From: an uncultured Planctomycetota bacterium
GTDB taxonomy: Bacteria; Planctomycetota; Phycisphaerae; UBA1845; Fen-1342
Direction of reading: 5' to 3'
DNA: 64,000 nucleotides
Assembly (NCBI GenBank): GCA_900696525.1
Contig: CAADGL010000007.1
Location: 248,001-312,000 of the forward strand
Each line of letters opens with the position of its first letter. Within the stretch, counting starts at the first letter, position 1. A program made the position numbers and the translations under genes. The notes under the pieces are model-generated. The model did not search any database and was not told where the DNA came from. It was given only the letters and a program-made list of their open reading frames with translations. Positions 15,585 to 23,292 of this stretch are shown in pieces.

Positions 15585-16253
15585 TCAGGCTACGACGCGG
15601 CGCTCCAGCGCGGCGTCGAGCTGCGGCACGACCTCGCGGATTTCATCAAGGCGCGGGTGCAGGTGCAAGGCCCGGCGATAGTGACGCAGCGCCCCCGCCA
15701 GGTCGCCGCGCTGGACACAGACGTGTCCCAGCCCCGCGGCGGCGGCAAAATGCAGCGGGTTCAGCCGAAGGGCCTCGCGATAGGCGGCCTCGGCGCGTTC
15801 GATCTCGTCGACGGCGTGCAGCGCGAGGGCGCGCTGGTGGTGCGCTTCGGCGAAGCCGGGCGCGCTTTCGCAAAGCACGGTGAGCGCGGCGATGGCGGCA
15901 CGCTGCTCGCCCGCTTCGCTCAGCCGCATCGCCGTCATCAGGCCCTCGCAGGCAGCCTCGCCCGCGGCGCGCATCCAGACGCTCCAAAGGGCGTCCTCCG
16001 CGGCCTGGGCCACATCCCGGCTAGGATGGCCAAGCAGGCAGGACAATTGCCGGGCATCCGCCAGGTCCCCCACGAGACCGAGGCAGCGGGCGGCCAGGCC
16101 TACCACGCGCCCCGACTGTGACGACAGCAGCGCGTGCAGGACGGGGGACGGCCAGTGCTCGCGCAGGTGGGCCGCCGCGGCGGTCAGCCGGCCGCTCGCC
16201 AGCATGGGCTGCACGCTCTCCACGAACTGCCATTCCAGCGATCGCTCGTTCAA
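15585..16253 (-). CDS. HEAT- and TPR-containing protein
   Basis: This soluble helical-repeat protein has 222 residues from the TTG at 16253, which has AGGAG 8 bases upstream; a GTG at 16262 overlaps that site. The first half reads as HEAT-like repeats (for example VVGLAARCLGLVGDLADARQ and AQAAEDALWSVWMRA). The second half has TPR units (HHQRALALHAVDEIERAEAA, AAAAGLGHVCVQRGDLAGAL). No catalytic motif is visible. Such repeats mediate protein contacts. It is probably the first gene of a two-gene unit with nadD, but no functional link is known to me. Confidence 0.8.
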   Translation of the reverse strand: MNERSLEWQFVESVQPMLASGRLTAAAAHLREHWPSPVLHALLSSQSGRVVGLAARCLGLVGDLADARQLSCLLGHPSRDVAQAAEDALWSVWMRAAGEAACEGLMTAMRLSEAGEQRAAIAALTVLCESAPGFAEAHHQRALALHAVDEIERAEAAYREALRLNPLHFAAAAGLGHVCVQRGDLAGALRHYRRALHLHPRLDEIREVVPQLDAALERRVVA

Positions 16254-16465
16254 GCTTCGCACTCCTGAATGCGACGGCAGTCAGATGAGACGCCAACAGT
16301 CCGATATGCCGGGCCGAATTCCGAGTCCCGCGTCAGGCCAAGACCCTTAACCCCTGAGCCGTCAGAATACCCCGGGCCGCCGACGAAAGCAACGCTTTCT
16401 ACAGATGACGCGCTGCGCTTGCCCGTGTCACGCGCGCCGCCGCCAGCCTCAAAGCCGACCGTCGG

Positions 16466-16495
16466 TTCCCACGGGGTTGCCACGGCCGGTATAAT
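16466..16495 (+). promoter_or_regulatory. Sigma-70-type promoter
   Basis: TTCCCA (16466-16471) and a perfect TATAAT (16490-16495) are 18 bases apart. They lie 34 bp upstream of the ATG at 16529, in the divergent gap to the minus-strand HEAT/TPR gene. Confidence 0.5.
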
Positions 16496-16528
16496 CCTGC
16501 GGGGCTGGAGCGAAACAGGGGAGCGTCC

Positions 16529-17806
16529 ATGCGACTCCGCCGGTCGCGCACTGTCCCGTCATGTCGTCGCTCGGACCCATTCGGGCGCCGCCGCGGCTGC
16601 GCCCCGCTGCTCATCCTGGCCAGCTTTGCTCTCGCTGGATCGACGGCGCCTAGCCTCCGGGCGGATGTCCTGCGCCTGGCCAACGGCGGTTTCGTCGAGG
16701 GGGAGATCATCGAGGAGACGGATGAGTTCTACAGGGTCCGCACGATACTGGGGACCGTGACAGTTGCCGCCGACGCGGTGCGCTTGGTGGAGCGCGGCCC
16801 GACGGTCCTCGACGAGTACCGGAAACGCCTCGCCGACGCATGTGACACGCCCGCCGCACAAGCCGAGCTCGCCGCGTGGTGCGCGGAGGCGGGATTGCCG
16901 GTGGAGCGGCGCAAGCACCTGGAGCGGGCGCTCGCGCTCGACCCGGAATACGAGCCGGCCCGCAAGGCGCTGGGGCACGTGCTGGTGGCCGGCGTATGGG
17001 TGGATGGCCGGTCGCGCGTCGAGAAGCCAACGGCCGCCCCGCCCAGCGAACCCGCTGACGAGCAGGCCCGGCTCATGGTGGCCATCCAGAACCAGTGGCG
17101 GCGGCGGCTGCGGGCCATTCAGACGAATCTGCTGGATACGTCGATACCACGACTGGCGGAGGACGGACGGCGCAAGATCGCCGCTATCGACGACCCGCTC
17201 GCGATCTCCCCGATGGCGGAGGTGCTGAGCCAGGGCGCGTTGAACAGCCGCTCGGCCCTGGTCGAGGCGCTCGGCCGCTTCACCGTCGACGAGGCCACGC
17301 TCAATCTTGGTGTGCTGGCGCTGGTCGACCCCGACACGGGCATCCGCCGGCGGGCGCTGTCGCTCGTCGTTCGGCGCGACGACCCGCGCGTGGGTGAGCA
17401 GTTTGTCCGGGCGCTGCGCACGGACAACGACGCGCTCGTGCGGCGCGCCGCCGAGGGGCTGACGGTCCTGAAGTACGCGCCGGCCGTGCCCGACCTGATC
17501 GGCGCCCTGCGTGTCCAGCGCCGCAAGGTCGTCGAGGTGATCGTCCCCAGCTACTTCGCCGAGTGGCAGGAGAGCTATAACGGGGCCCAGCGGATCAGCC
17601 TCGGCGGGCGGACCTACGTGACGTACCGTCCGCGCGTGAGCGTCGCGATCCCCGGCGCGTTCGTCGCGCCGGAGACGGAGCTGCAACTGAGGGAGGTCAC
17701 CGTCTTCCGCACCGAGGTGCTGGAAGCGCTCGTCGCCATCACGGGGCAGAACTTCGGATTCGACGAAGCGGCCTGGCGCCGCTGGCACGAGGAGCAGAAA
17801 CCATGA
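16529..17806 (+). CDS. Exported HEAT-repeat protein
   Basis: This is a 425-residue protein with an N-terminal signal or anchor (GCAPLLILASFALAGSTAPSL). A short beta domain follows (DVLRLANGGFVEGEIIEETD) of the kind found in planctomycete exported proteins, then a TPR-like segment and HEAT repeats around residues 230-330 (LGVLALVDPDTGIRRRALSL, FVRALRTDNDALVRRAAEGL). The C-terminal segment is conserved-looking (AITGQNFGFDEAAWRRWHEE). GGGGAG precedes the ATG at 16529 by 5 bases. Its stop overlaps the next ATG by four bases, so the two products probably act together. Function is unknown, and a cell-envelope scaffold role is a guess. Confidence 0.83.
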   Translation: MRLRRSRTVPSCRRSDPFGRRRGCAPLLILASFALAGSTAPSLRADVLRLANGGFVEGEIIEETDEFYRVRTILGTVTVAADAVRLVERGPTVLDEYRKRLADACDTPAAQAELAAWCAEAGLPVERRKHLERALALDPEYEPARKALGHVLVAGVWVDGRSRVEKPTAAPPSEPADEQARLMVAIQNQWRRRLRAIQTNLLDTSIPRLAEDGRRKIAAIDDPLAISPMAEVLSQGALNSRSALVEALGRFTVDEATLNLGVLALVDPDTGIRRRALSLVVRRDDPRVGEQFVRALRTDNDALVRRAAEGLTVLKYAPAVPDLIGALRVQRRKVVEVIVPSYFAEWQESYNGAQRISLGGRTYVTYRPRVSVAIPGAFVAPETELQLREVTVFRTEVLEALVAITGQNFGFDEAAWRRWHEEQKP

Positions 17807-18828
17807 ACGTCTCGCGTTTTCTCGTCATCGGCTTCGCGGCCGCCATCGCGCCGCTCGCCTTCGCCGGCCCTTCCCAGGACCGCGCGATCATCGTCCGCGG
17901 CACGACCGGCCAGGCCGCACCCGCCGCGGCGGAGCCCGGCCCACCCGCCGGCGAGGCCGACGAGGCCCTGGAGGCGCGCGCTCGAGCAGACCTTCGCATC
18001 GCCGATGCGCGGCTCGAGCTCATCCTGGCGCGCAAGGCCCTGCGCCAGCAGCAGCCCGCTCAGGCCGAACAACGGGCTCGGCGGGCCCTGGCGCTCCTTC
18101 GAGATCTGCCCGAAGACGCCGTCAACAGCTACGTTCTCCAGGCCGAAGGCATCCTCGCCAGGGCTCACCAAGCCGGAACCAATGGCGCCCACGACGACCA
18201 GGCCGCCGCCCAGCCCGCGGCCAACGGCGCGGTCGACCGCCAGGGCGCCGGCGCGGAGAACAGCCGTCTCGACACGCCGCAGCATCGCTACGTCCGCGAG
18301 CAGCTCCGGCACCAGGGACGCGTGCGCGAGGCGATCGGCGCCACCGAGGTCCGCGAGCTGACCTCCGTCGACGAGGCCCGCGTCGTGCCCCCGGGTGACA
18401 TCTTCTACCCCTCCGATTGGCCGCAGCGCACCGCCCGCCGAGCCCTGTACGCCGACGGCGCTCTCGCCCGCTCCGATCCGTGGGTCGGCAAGGACGGCAA
18501 ACAATGGCAGGTCGTCGTCTACGACGTCAGCGACCTCACCTACGTCACGCCCGATTTCATGTACCCCGGCGGGGGCAGCCTGATCGAGAACATGTACAAC
18601 GCCCTCGACCGCGACGCCCTTCGCCGCAGCCAGATCTTCCACGGCTACGCCGAAGACCTGGCCGCCGGCATCCCGCTGCTGAACTTCTTCGGTGGTGGGA
18701 TCGACCCGTTGCTGCTGCGGGGTCCGAAGTACAGCGCCGAGCGTCAGGAGCAGGTGGTGCAGATGATCCATGCGGTTCTGGACCGCACGGAAACGCCGAC
18801 GGTGATTTCGCTGCCGCCGCCCCGCTGA
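17803..18828 (+). CDS. Exported protein of unknown function
   Basis: This 341-residue protein has a clear signal peptide (FLVIGFAAAIAPLAFAGPS). A helical segment (residues about 45-115) rich in Arg, Ala and Gln follows, then a low-complexity Ala/Gln linker and a distinctive C-terminal domain. That domain contains DIFYPSDWPQRTARRALYAD, VVYDVSDLTYVTPDFMYPGG and the phrase NFFGGGIDPLLLRGPKYSAE. I do not recognise the family. It starts inside the stop codon of the preceding HEAT-protein gene (ATGA), which indicates translational coupling and a shared role in the envelope. Confidence 0.8.
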   Translation: MNVSRFLVIGFAAAIAPLAFAGPSQDRAIIVRGTTGQAAPAAAEPGPPAGEADEALEARARADLRIADARLELILARKALRQQQPAQAEQRARRALALLRDLPEDAVNSYVLQAEGILARAHQAGTNGAHDDQAAAQPAANGAVDRQGAGAENSRLDTPQHRYVREQLRHQGRVREAIGATEVRELTSVDEARVVPPGDIFYPSDWPQRTARRALYADGALARSDPWVGKDGKQWQVVVYDVSDLTYVTPDFMYPGGGSLIENMYNALDRDALRRSQIFHGYAEDLAAGIPLLNFFGGGIDPLLLRGPKYSAERQEQVVQMIHAVLDRTETPTVISLPPPR

Positions 18829-18930
18829 GGCAGATAACAGCCGCGAGATTGCCGTCCGCCGGTGTCCGGCGATGGCGTCGCAGCCCCGGGAGCGCGCACG
18901 GACAATCTTAGCGCCGGGCCGATGTAGCCC

Positions 18931-18960
18931 TTGCCGAAAACCCGGTGTCTGACTTACAGT
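18931..18960 (+). promoter_or_regulatory. Candidate promoter of accA
   Basis: TTGCCG (18931-18936) and TACAGT (18955-18960) are 18 bases apart, 63 bp upstream of the accA start at 19024. Each box matches the sigma-70 consensus at four of six positions. Confidence 0.4.
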
Positions 18961-19023
18961 AGCCCGCTTAATGGGACAGCACGGACGCTAGGCGCATCTC
19001 AAGGCCGGGATGGCGAGGACATC

Positions 19024-20106
19024 ATGAGCACACAACCCGTCGCAGGCGGGGCTGGCGCGAGTGGATACAGTCATCTGCTGGAGTTTGAGAAGCCCATCGT
19101 GAAGATGGAGCAGGAGATTCAGCGCCTCGAGGCCACCCAGGTCTCCTCCGGACGCGACTACTCCGAGATCATCACCAGCATCCGCGGACAACTTCAGATC
19201 GCCCTTCACAAGGCCTACGCCAACCTCACCCCATGGGAAACCGTGCTGGTCGCCCGGCACCCGAAACGACCGCTCCTGCGCGACTACATCCGGATGCTCT
19301 GCGTCGATTTCTGCGAGCTGCACGGCGACAAGCTCTTCGGCGACGACCGGGCCATGGTCTGCGGCTTCACGCGTCTGGCCGGCCACAAGGTCATGCTTAT
19401 CGGCCATCACAAGGGCCGCGAGGTCCGCGAGAAGAGCGAGTGCAACTTCGGCTGCGCTCATCCGGAGGGCTATCGCAAGGCCCTTCAGAAGATGAAGCTT
19501 GCCGCCAAGTTCAACGTCCCCATCGTCTGTCTCGTTGACACGCCCGGCGCCTACCCGGGTGTCGGCGCCGAGGAACGCGGAATCGCCGCTGCCATCGCCG
19601 TCAACCTCATGCAGCTCTCGCGTCTCCCCGTGCCGATCGTCGCCTGCGTGATCGGCGAAGGCGGCAGCGGCGGGGCGCTCGGCATCGCCGTCGCCGACCA
19701 GGTCGCCGTCATGCAGAACGCCTATTACTCGGTTATCAGTCCCGAGGGCGGGGCCGCAATCCTCTGGAAGTCGAGCGAGCACGCCGCCCGCGCCGCCGGC
19801 GCGCTCAAGATGACCCCGCCCGACCTGCTCAGGCTGAAGCTCATCGACGCGATCGTGGACGAGCCGCTGGGCGGCGCTCATCGCGACCCGCTGGCGGCGG
19901 CACGCAACCTGGAGCAGTGGATCGCGGGCGCCCTGGGTGACCTGCGGCGCCTGAAACCCGAAGCCCTGCTGCGGCGGAGGTGGGAGCGACTGCGGGGGCT
20001 GGGGTCGTTCTTCTCGACGTCCGCCGAGCAGCCCGCATGTGCGGGCAAGAGTCGCAAGCGGCGGAGGGGGAAGGAGCCGACGACCCTGGCGGATGCCCCG
20101 GCCTGA
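19024..20106 (+). CDS. accA: Acetyl-CoA carboxylase carboxyltransferase subunit alpha
   Basis: AccA transfers the carboxyl group from biotin to acetyl-CoA, with AccD, in the first step of fatty acid synthesis. I start at the ATG at 19024, with GAGGAC just upstream. The 360 residues match AccA along its length: N-terminal helices (LEFEKPIVKMEQEIQRLEAT), PYxDYI-like RPLLRDYIRMLCVDFCELHG, the oxyanion segment VCLVDTPGAYPGVGAEERG and the Gly-rich loop VIGEGGSGGALGIAVADQVA. YYSVISPEGGAAILWKS follows. A basic tail (KSRKRRRGKE) is extra. accD is not in the window. A DUF971 gene follows 16 bp downstream. Confidence 0.97.
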   Translation: MSTQPVAGGAGASGYSHLLEFEKPIVKMEQEIQRLEATQVSSGRDYSEIITSIRGQLQIALHKAYANLTPWETVLVARHPKRPLLRDYIRMLCVDFCELHGDKLFGDDRAMVCGFTRLAGHKVMLIGHHKGREVREKSECNFGCAHPEGYRKALQKMKLAAKFNVPIVCLVDTPGAYPGVGAEERGIAAAIAVNLMQLSRLPVPIVACVIGEGGSGGALGIAVADQVAVMQNAYYSVISPEGGAAILWKSSEHAARAAGALKMTPPDLLRLKLIDAIVDEPLGGAHRDPLAAARNLEQWIAGALGDLRRLKPEALLRRRWERLRGLGSFFSTSAEQPACAGKSRKRRRGKEPTTLADAPA

Positions 20107-20122
20107 GACAGGCAAACGACGC

Positions 20123-20479
20123 ATGACGGGGCCGGATGCGGAGTATCCGCTCGAATTCGACCTGAATCGGAGCCGCAGCCTGCGAATCCGCTGGGCGGAT
20201 GGCGTTGAGAGCGAGATTCCGCTGGCGGTGCTGAGGCGGGCCTGCCCGTGTGCGACCTGCCGGGCCGAGCGCGAGGCTGCGGAACAAAACCCGTTGCGCG
20301 TGGTGCCACGGATGGCGAGGCCAGATGACCAGGTTGTCGTGCGAGAGGCGGAGCTGGCCGGCAGCTACGCGTTGCGCATTCGCTGGGCGGACGGCCACGA
20401 CACCGGGATCTACGAGTTCCGAATGCTCCGGGCGCTCGCTGAGCAGGCGTCCGCCGACGGGAGCTCCGGACCGGGCTGA
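20123..20479 (+). CDS. DUF971-type small protein
   Basis: This 118-residue protein resembles the DUF971 family, also called the N-terminal domain of gamma-butyrobetaine hydroxylase-like proteins, found alone in many bacteria. It has the typical N-terminal strand SLRIRWADGVESEIPLAVLR followed by a two-cysteine motif CPCATC, and a second strand pair ALRIRWADGHDTGIYEFRML. Stand-alone members have been linked to iron-sulfur or ubiquinone-related roles, but no firm function applies here. The ATG at 20123 lies 16 bp after accA, so it is probably in the accA transcript. Confidence 0.85.
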   Translation: MTGPDAEYPLEFDLNRSRSLRIRWADGVESEIPLAVLRRACPCATCRAEREAAEQNPLRVVPRMARPDDQVVVREAELAGSYALRIRWADGHDTGIYEFRMLRALAEQASADGSSGPG

Positions 20480-20595
20480 GCTAGCCCGTTCGGCGGCGAG
20501 AGAGAGGCGTTTCGAAGGCCGGTCAAGGCATTTCGGAAGGCGCGGCAGCAATTGCGAAGGCGGGAAAGGAAGCGCGGCGGCCCGCGATTTTTCGC

Positions 20596-20624
20596 GTGCC
20601 AATGGAGGCGTTCTGTGATATGAT
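20596..20624 (+). promoter_or_regulatory. Sigma-70-type promoter
   Basis: GTGCCA (20596-20601) and TATGAT (20619-20624) are exactly 17 bases apart, 35 bp before the ATG at 20660. A small palindrome (CGCGATTTTTCGCG) lies just upstream at 20582-20595. Confidence 0.55.
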
Positions 20625-20659
20625 CCTTCGTTTTCCAGCCAACGTTGGGAGCCCCCTAG

Positions 20660-21229
20660 ATGGGACAAGACTTGCGTAAGCTCGAGTTGGGCAGCGTTTC
20701 GCACCAGAGCGGCGATCTGAGCCTGGTGGTTTACGACCGCCCGCTGCACCCCGAGCTGTTCCGACTCTACGCAGAGTATCGCGTTCGCCAGACGCGCTAT
20801 CATGCCGACATCTGGATTATCGGCCTTGGCCACCTGGTTACGGTCACGTCGGGCTCGCGCTCGATGACCGAGCTGATCGCGGTGGAGAACGAGCACCTGC
20901 CGACGCGCGGCGTGCTCACGCGTTTCCGGCTGAAGGGTGAGCGCGACCTGGACCGGGCCGGTCCGGACGGCTGGAACTACATGGCCAGCACGCAGATCGA
21001 GGTGATGGACGAGCCGCTCTACAAGTCGGTTCACACCGACCTCGTTCGCCACGCCAGCAAGCGTGGCCGCCTCCAGCTCTACGAGCATATGGGCAGCGGC
21101 GAGCTCGTCCCGTTCTCGTATCTCGACCACGAGGCCCGTGACCGCGAGTTCCACGTGCACGCGTTCCACGCGTTCCCGGCGGAGCACGCCATCGTCAAGA
21201 CGCAGACGATCTTCGAACTGCCGGCCTGA
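20660..21229 (+). CDS. Conserved protein, tentatively DUF2617-like
   Basis: This 189-residue cytoplasmic protein is mostly beta-strand by pattern, with many charged residues. Notable parts are DLSLVVYDRPLHPELFRLYA, ADIWIIGLGHLVTVTSGSRS and the long His/Phe-rich end REFHVHAFHAFPAEHAIVKT. It resembles the DUF2617 family in length and arrangement, but I hold that loosely. It has its own promoter 35 bp upstream. It begins a short same-strand run with a histone-like protein and a FabZ-like dehydratase. No enzymatic motif is visible. Confidence 0.7.
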   Translation: MGQDLRKLELGSVSHQSGDLSLVVYDRPLHPELFRLYAEYRVRQTRYHADIWIIGLGHLVTVTSGSRSMTELIAVENEHLPTRGVLTRFRLKGERDLDRAGPDGWNYMASTQIEVMDEPLYKSVHTDLVRHASKRGRLQLYEHMGSGELVPFSYLDHEARDREFHVHAFHAFPAEHAIVKTQTIFELPA

Positions 21230-21386
21230 CGCCGGCGCCGCCCGGGGATTCCGCGCGACGCTCAGCCGACCTTGCAGAACGTCCTCGGTGCGTATAGAAA
21301 GCGCCCCGGTGAGGCATGAGGGTCGAGCACTCTCCGACGTGCGACCTTTGAGACCGTTGCCGGCTCCACCGCGAGGAGACGAGATC

Positions 21387-21596
21387 ATGGAGGAGTACGA
21401 GAAACTCAAGAAACTGGTCGACGATGCCGCCGACGACGTGTTCAAGGCCGTCGGCGGGAACAAGGCGGCCGGCACGCGCGTCCGCAAGACCATGCAGGAC
21501 ATCCGCAACACGGCCCAGGCCGTGCGGCAGAAAATCCTCGATCTGCGCAAGGCGGAAGAGCAGGGCGCCAAGCCCGCCGGGGCCGACCACGGCTAG
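21387..21596 (+). CDS. Hc1-like histone H1-type protein
   Basis: This 69-residue basic protein resembles the chlamydial Hc1/histone H1-like family, which is also common in planctomycetes and binds DNA. The key part is the segment GGNKAAGTRVRKTMQDIRN, which aligns with the conserved GNKAAxxRVR motif of that family, followed by a Lys/Arg-rich helix. GAGGAG lies 8 bases before the ATG at 21387. The frame is part of a longer open stretch, but only this section has protein-like composition and a ribosome binding site. It may condense DNA or act as a general chromosomal protein. Confidence 0.85.
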   Translation: MEEYEKLKKLVDDAADDVFKAVGGNKAAGTRVRKTMQDIRNTAQAVRQKILDLRKAEEQGAKPAGADHG

Positions 21597-21614
21597 CCGC
21601 GGTCGTAACGCCTG

Positions 21615-22088
21615 ATGCCTCCTCCGGCTATCATCAGTCCATCCACGCTGGATTTCAGCCACCTGCTGGCGGACCGCGACGCCGTTATGCGCGTCAACCC
21701 CCACCGGCACGAGTTTCAGCTCCTGGACGGCGTCCTGTTCTGCGATCCGGCGACCGGCCTGTTCGCCGGCTATCACGACGTTCGTCCGGATGCGTGGTGG
21801 ACACGCGGCCACATCCCCGGCCGGCCGCTGTTCCCCGGCGTCCTGATGATCGAGGTCGCGGCCCAGCTTTGCAGCTTTGCCCGCAACCGCATGCTCCAAG
21901 GCGCTGCCTTCATCGGCTTCGTTGGCGTCGATGACGTGAAGTTCCGCGGCACGGTCGAGCCGCCCTGCCGCCTCGTCATCATTGGCCGCAGCATCGAGGT
22001 CAAAGCGCGGCGATTCATCTCCGATACGCAGGGGTTCGTCGGCGAAACGATGGTCTTCGAGGGCCGCATCACCGGCATGCCGGTCTGA
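21615..22088 (+). CDS. FabZ-like beta-hydroxyacyl-ACP dehydratase (hotdog fold)
   Basis: This 157-residue hotdog-fold protein has the FabZ/FabA dehydratase signature: RGHIPGRPLFPGVLMIEVAA with the catalytic His, and a helix leading into AAQLCSFARNRM. Strand GAAFIGFVGVDDVKFRGTVE aligns with the FabZ segment that carries the second part of the active site. It removes water from beta-hydroxyacyl-ACP or a related thioester. Planctomycetes carry several FabZ-like paralogs, so this may serve a specialised lipid rather than housekeeping fatty acid synthesis. It follows the histone-like gene by 18 bp. Confidence 0.87.
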   Translation: MPPPAIISPSTLDFSHLLADRDAVMRVNPHRHEFQLLDGVLFCDPATGLFAGYHDVRPDAWWTRGHIPGRPLFPGVLMIEVAAQLCSFARNRMLQGAAFIGFVGVDDVKFRGTVEPPCRLVIIGRSIEVKARRFISDTQGFVGETMVFEGRITGMPV

Positions 22089-22123
22089 CGCGACTGGCGC
22101 GCCGCTCCTCCAGGCAGCCGCCA

Positions 22124-23254
22124 ATGTCCGAAAACGCCGCGCCATCGCCTCACACCGATCCGCCCCAGGCCCTGCCCGACCACGCCGATTGGGCCGCCCC
22201 GTACTCGGCCGACGCGCTGCCTGGCGCTCCCGCCGTCTTTCAGCTTGTTGACGACCGCGGCCGCAATGTGCTGCTCGCCACCACGCAGCACCTCCGCCGC
22301 GCCGTCGCCACGCGCCTGCACACGCCTTCGGACCAGCCCACGCGCCGCGCCGACCTGGCCGCCGTGGTGCGTGGCGTGCGCTGGCGGCGCGTGAGCTGCG
22401 CGTTCGAGGCGCGCTGGTGGCACTACCGGCTGGCGCGGCGGCTGCATCCACGCGACTACCGCAAGCGGACCGGCCTCCGCCCCGCCTGGTTCCTGTGCAT
22501 CGACCCGCGCGACGCCACCGAGATCCGCGTGAGCGAGCAGGTGTTCCGCGAGCCGGGCGCGTTCGTCGGCCCATGGCCATCGTCCAAAGCCGCACACGAG
22601 GCCCTCACCGGGTTGTGGGACCTGTTCGACCTCTGCCGCTATCCCGAGCAGCTTCGAAAACGTCCCGACGGCCTGCGCTGCGCCTACTTCGACATGCGCC
22701 GCTGCGACGCACCCTGCGACGCGACCGCCCCGCTCGAACCCATGGCCCAGCGCTGCCGCGACGCCTGGCGCTTCGCGTGCGGCGGCGCAGCGGAATGGTC
22801 CGAGCGCGCTGCGGCCCGCATGCGCCAGGCGGCGCAGGAGCAGCACTTCGAGCGGGCGGCCCTGCTCAAGACGCAGCTCGCTTTCGCGCGGCGCTGGGCC
22901 GCCGAATGGCAGCCGAAGACCTGGCCGCTGGAGCGCTTCGAGTTCCTGATCGTGCTGCCGGCAACGCGGCGCAAGGCGTGGAAGGTGTTCACCTTCGCGC
23001 AGGGCGGCTTTTGCGACGGGCCCCTGCTGAAAAACGCCGAGATGCCCGCCGCCGCGCTGGCCTGGGCCGCGACGGACGAGACCGCCCCGAGCAGCGCCGA
23101 CGCGACCGAGCGAATGGAGCAGACCTGGCTGATGGCGCACCTGCTGAACTCGCGCGAGGCCGACGCCGCCGCGATCGTCCCGCTCGAACTGGTGCGGACA
23201 CACGCGCAAGACGCCCACGCGGCGCTGTCCGCTGCCGCCCAGCGCCGGGGCTGA
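22124..23254 (+). CDS. UvrC-like protein with degenerate GIY-YIG domain
   Basis: This 376-residue protein resembles the N-terminal half of excinuclease subunit UvrC. After the N-terminal domain comes a UvrC-like stretch GPWPSSKAAHEALTGLWDLF, then RCAYFDMRRCDAPCD (comparable to the Cys-containing segment of UvrC). A UVR-type helix pair follows around residue 235 (RQAAQEQHFERAALLKTQL), the motif that contacts UvrB. The GIY-YIG core is weak: GVY reads AVF, YVGKA reads LLATT and the catalytic Arg and Glu are not evident. It also lacks the C-terminal endonuclease and helix-hairpin-helix parts. It may be a UvrB-binding adaptor or inactive relative. The next gene is convergent. Confidence 0.75.
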   Translation: MSENAAPSPHTDPPQALPDHADWAAPYSADALPGAPAVFQLVDDRGRNVLLATTQHLRRAVATRLHTPSDQPTRRADLAAVVRGVRWRRVSCAFEARWWHYRLARRLHPRDYRKRTGLRPAWFLCIDPRDATEIRVSEQVFREPGAFVGPWPSSKAAHEALTGLWDLFDLCRYPEQLRKRPDGLRCAYFDMRRCDAPCDATAPLEPMAQRCRDAWRFACGGAAEWSERAAARMRQAAQEQHFERAALLKTQLAFARRWAAEWQPKTWPLERFEFLIVLPATRRKAWKVFTFAQGGFCDGPLLKNAEMPAAALAWAATDETAPSSADATERMEQTWLMAHLLNSREADAAAIVPLELVRTHAQDAHAALSAAAQRRG

Positions 23255-23292
23255 TGGCCGGCGCGTCCGCGCGGGGCGGCAATCCTGGTCGG

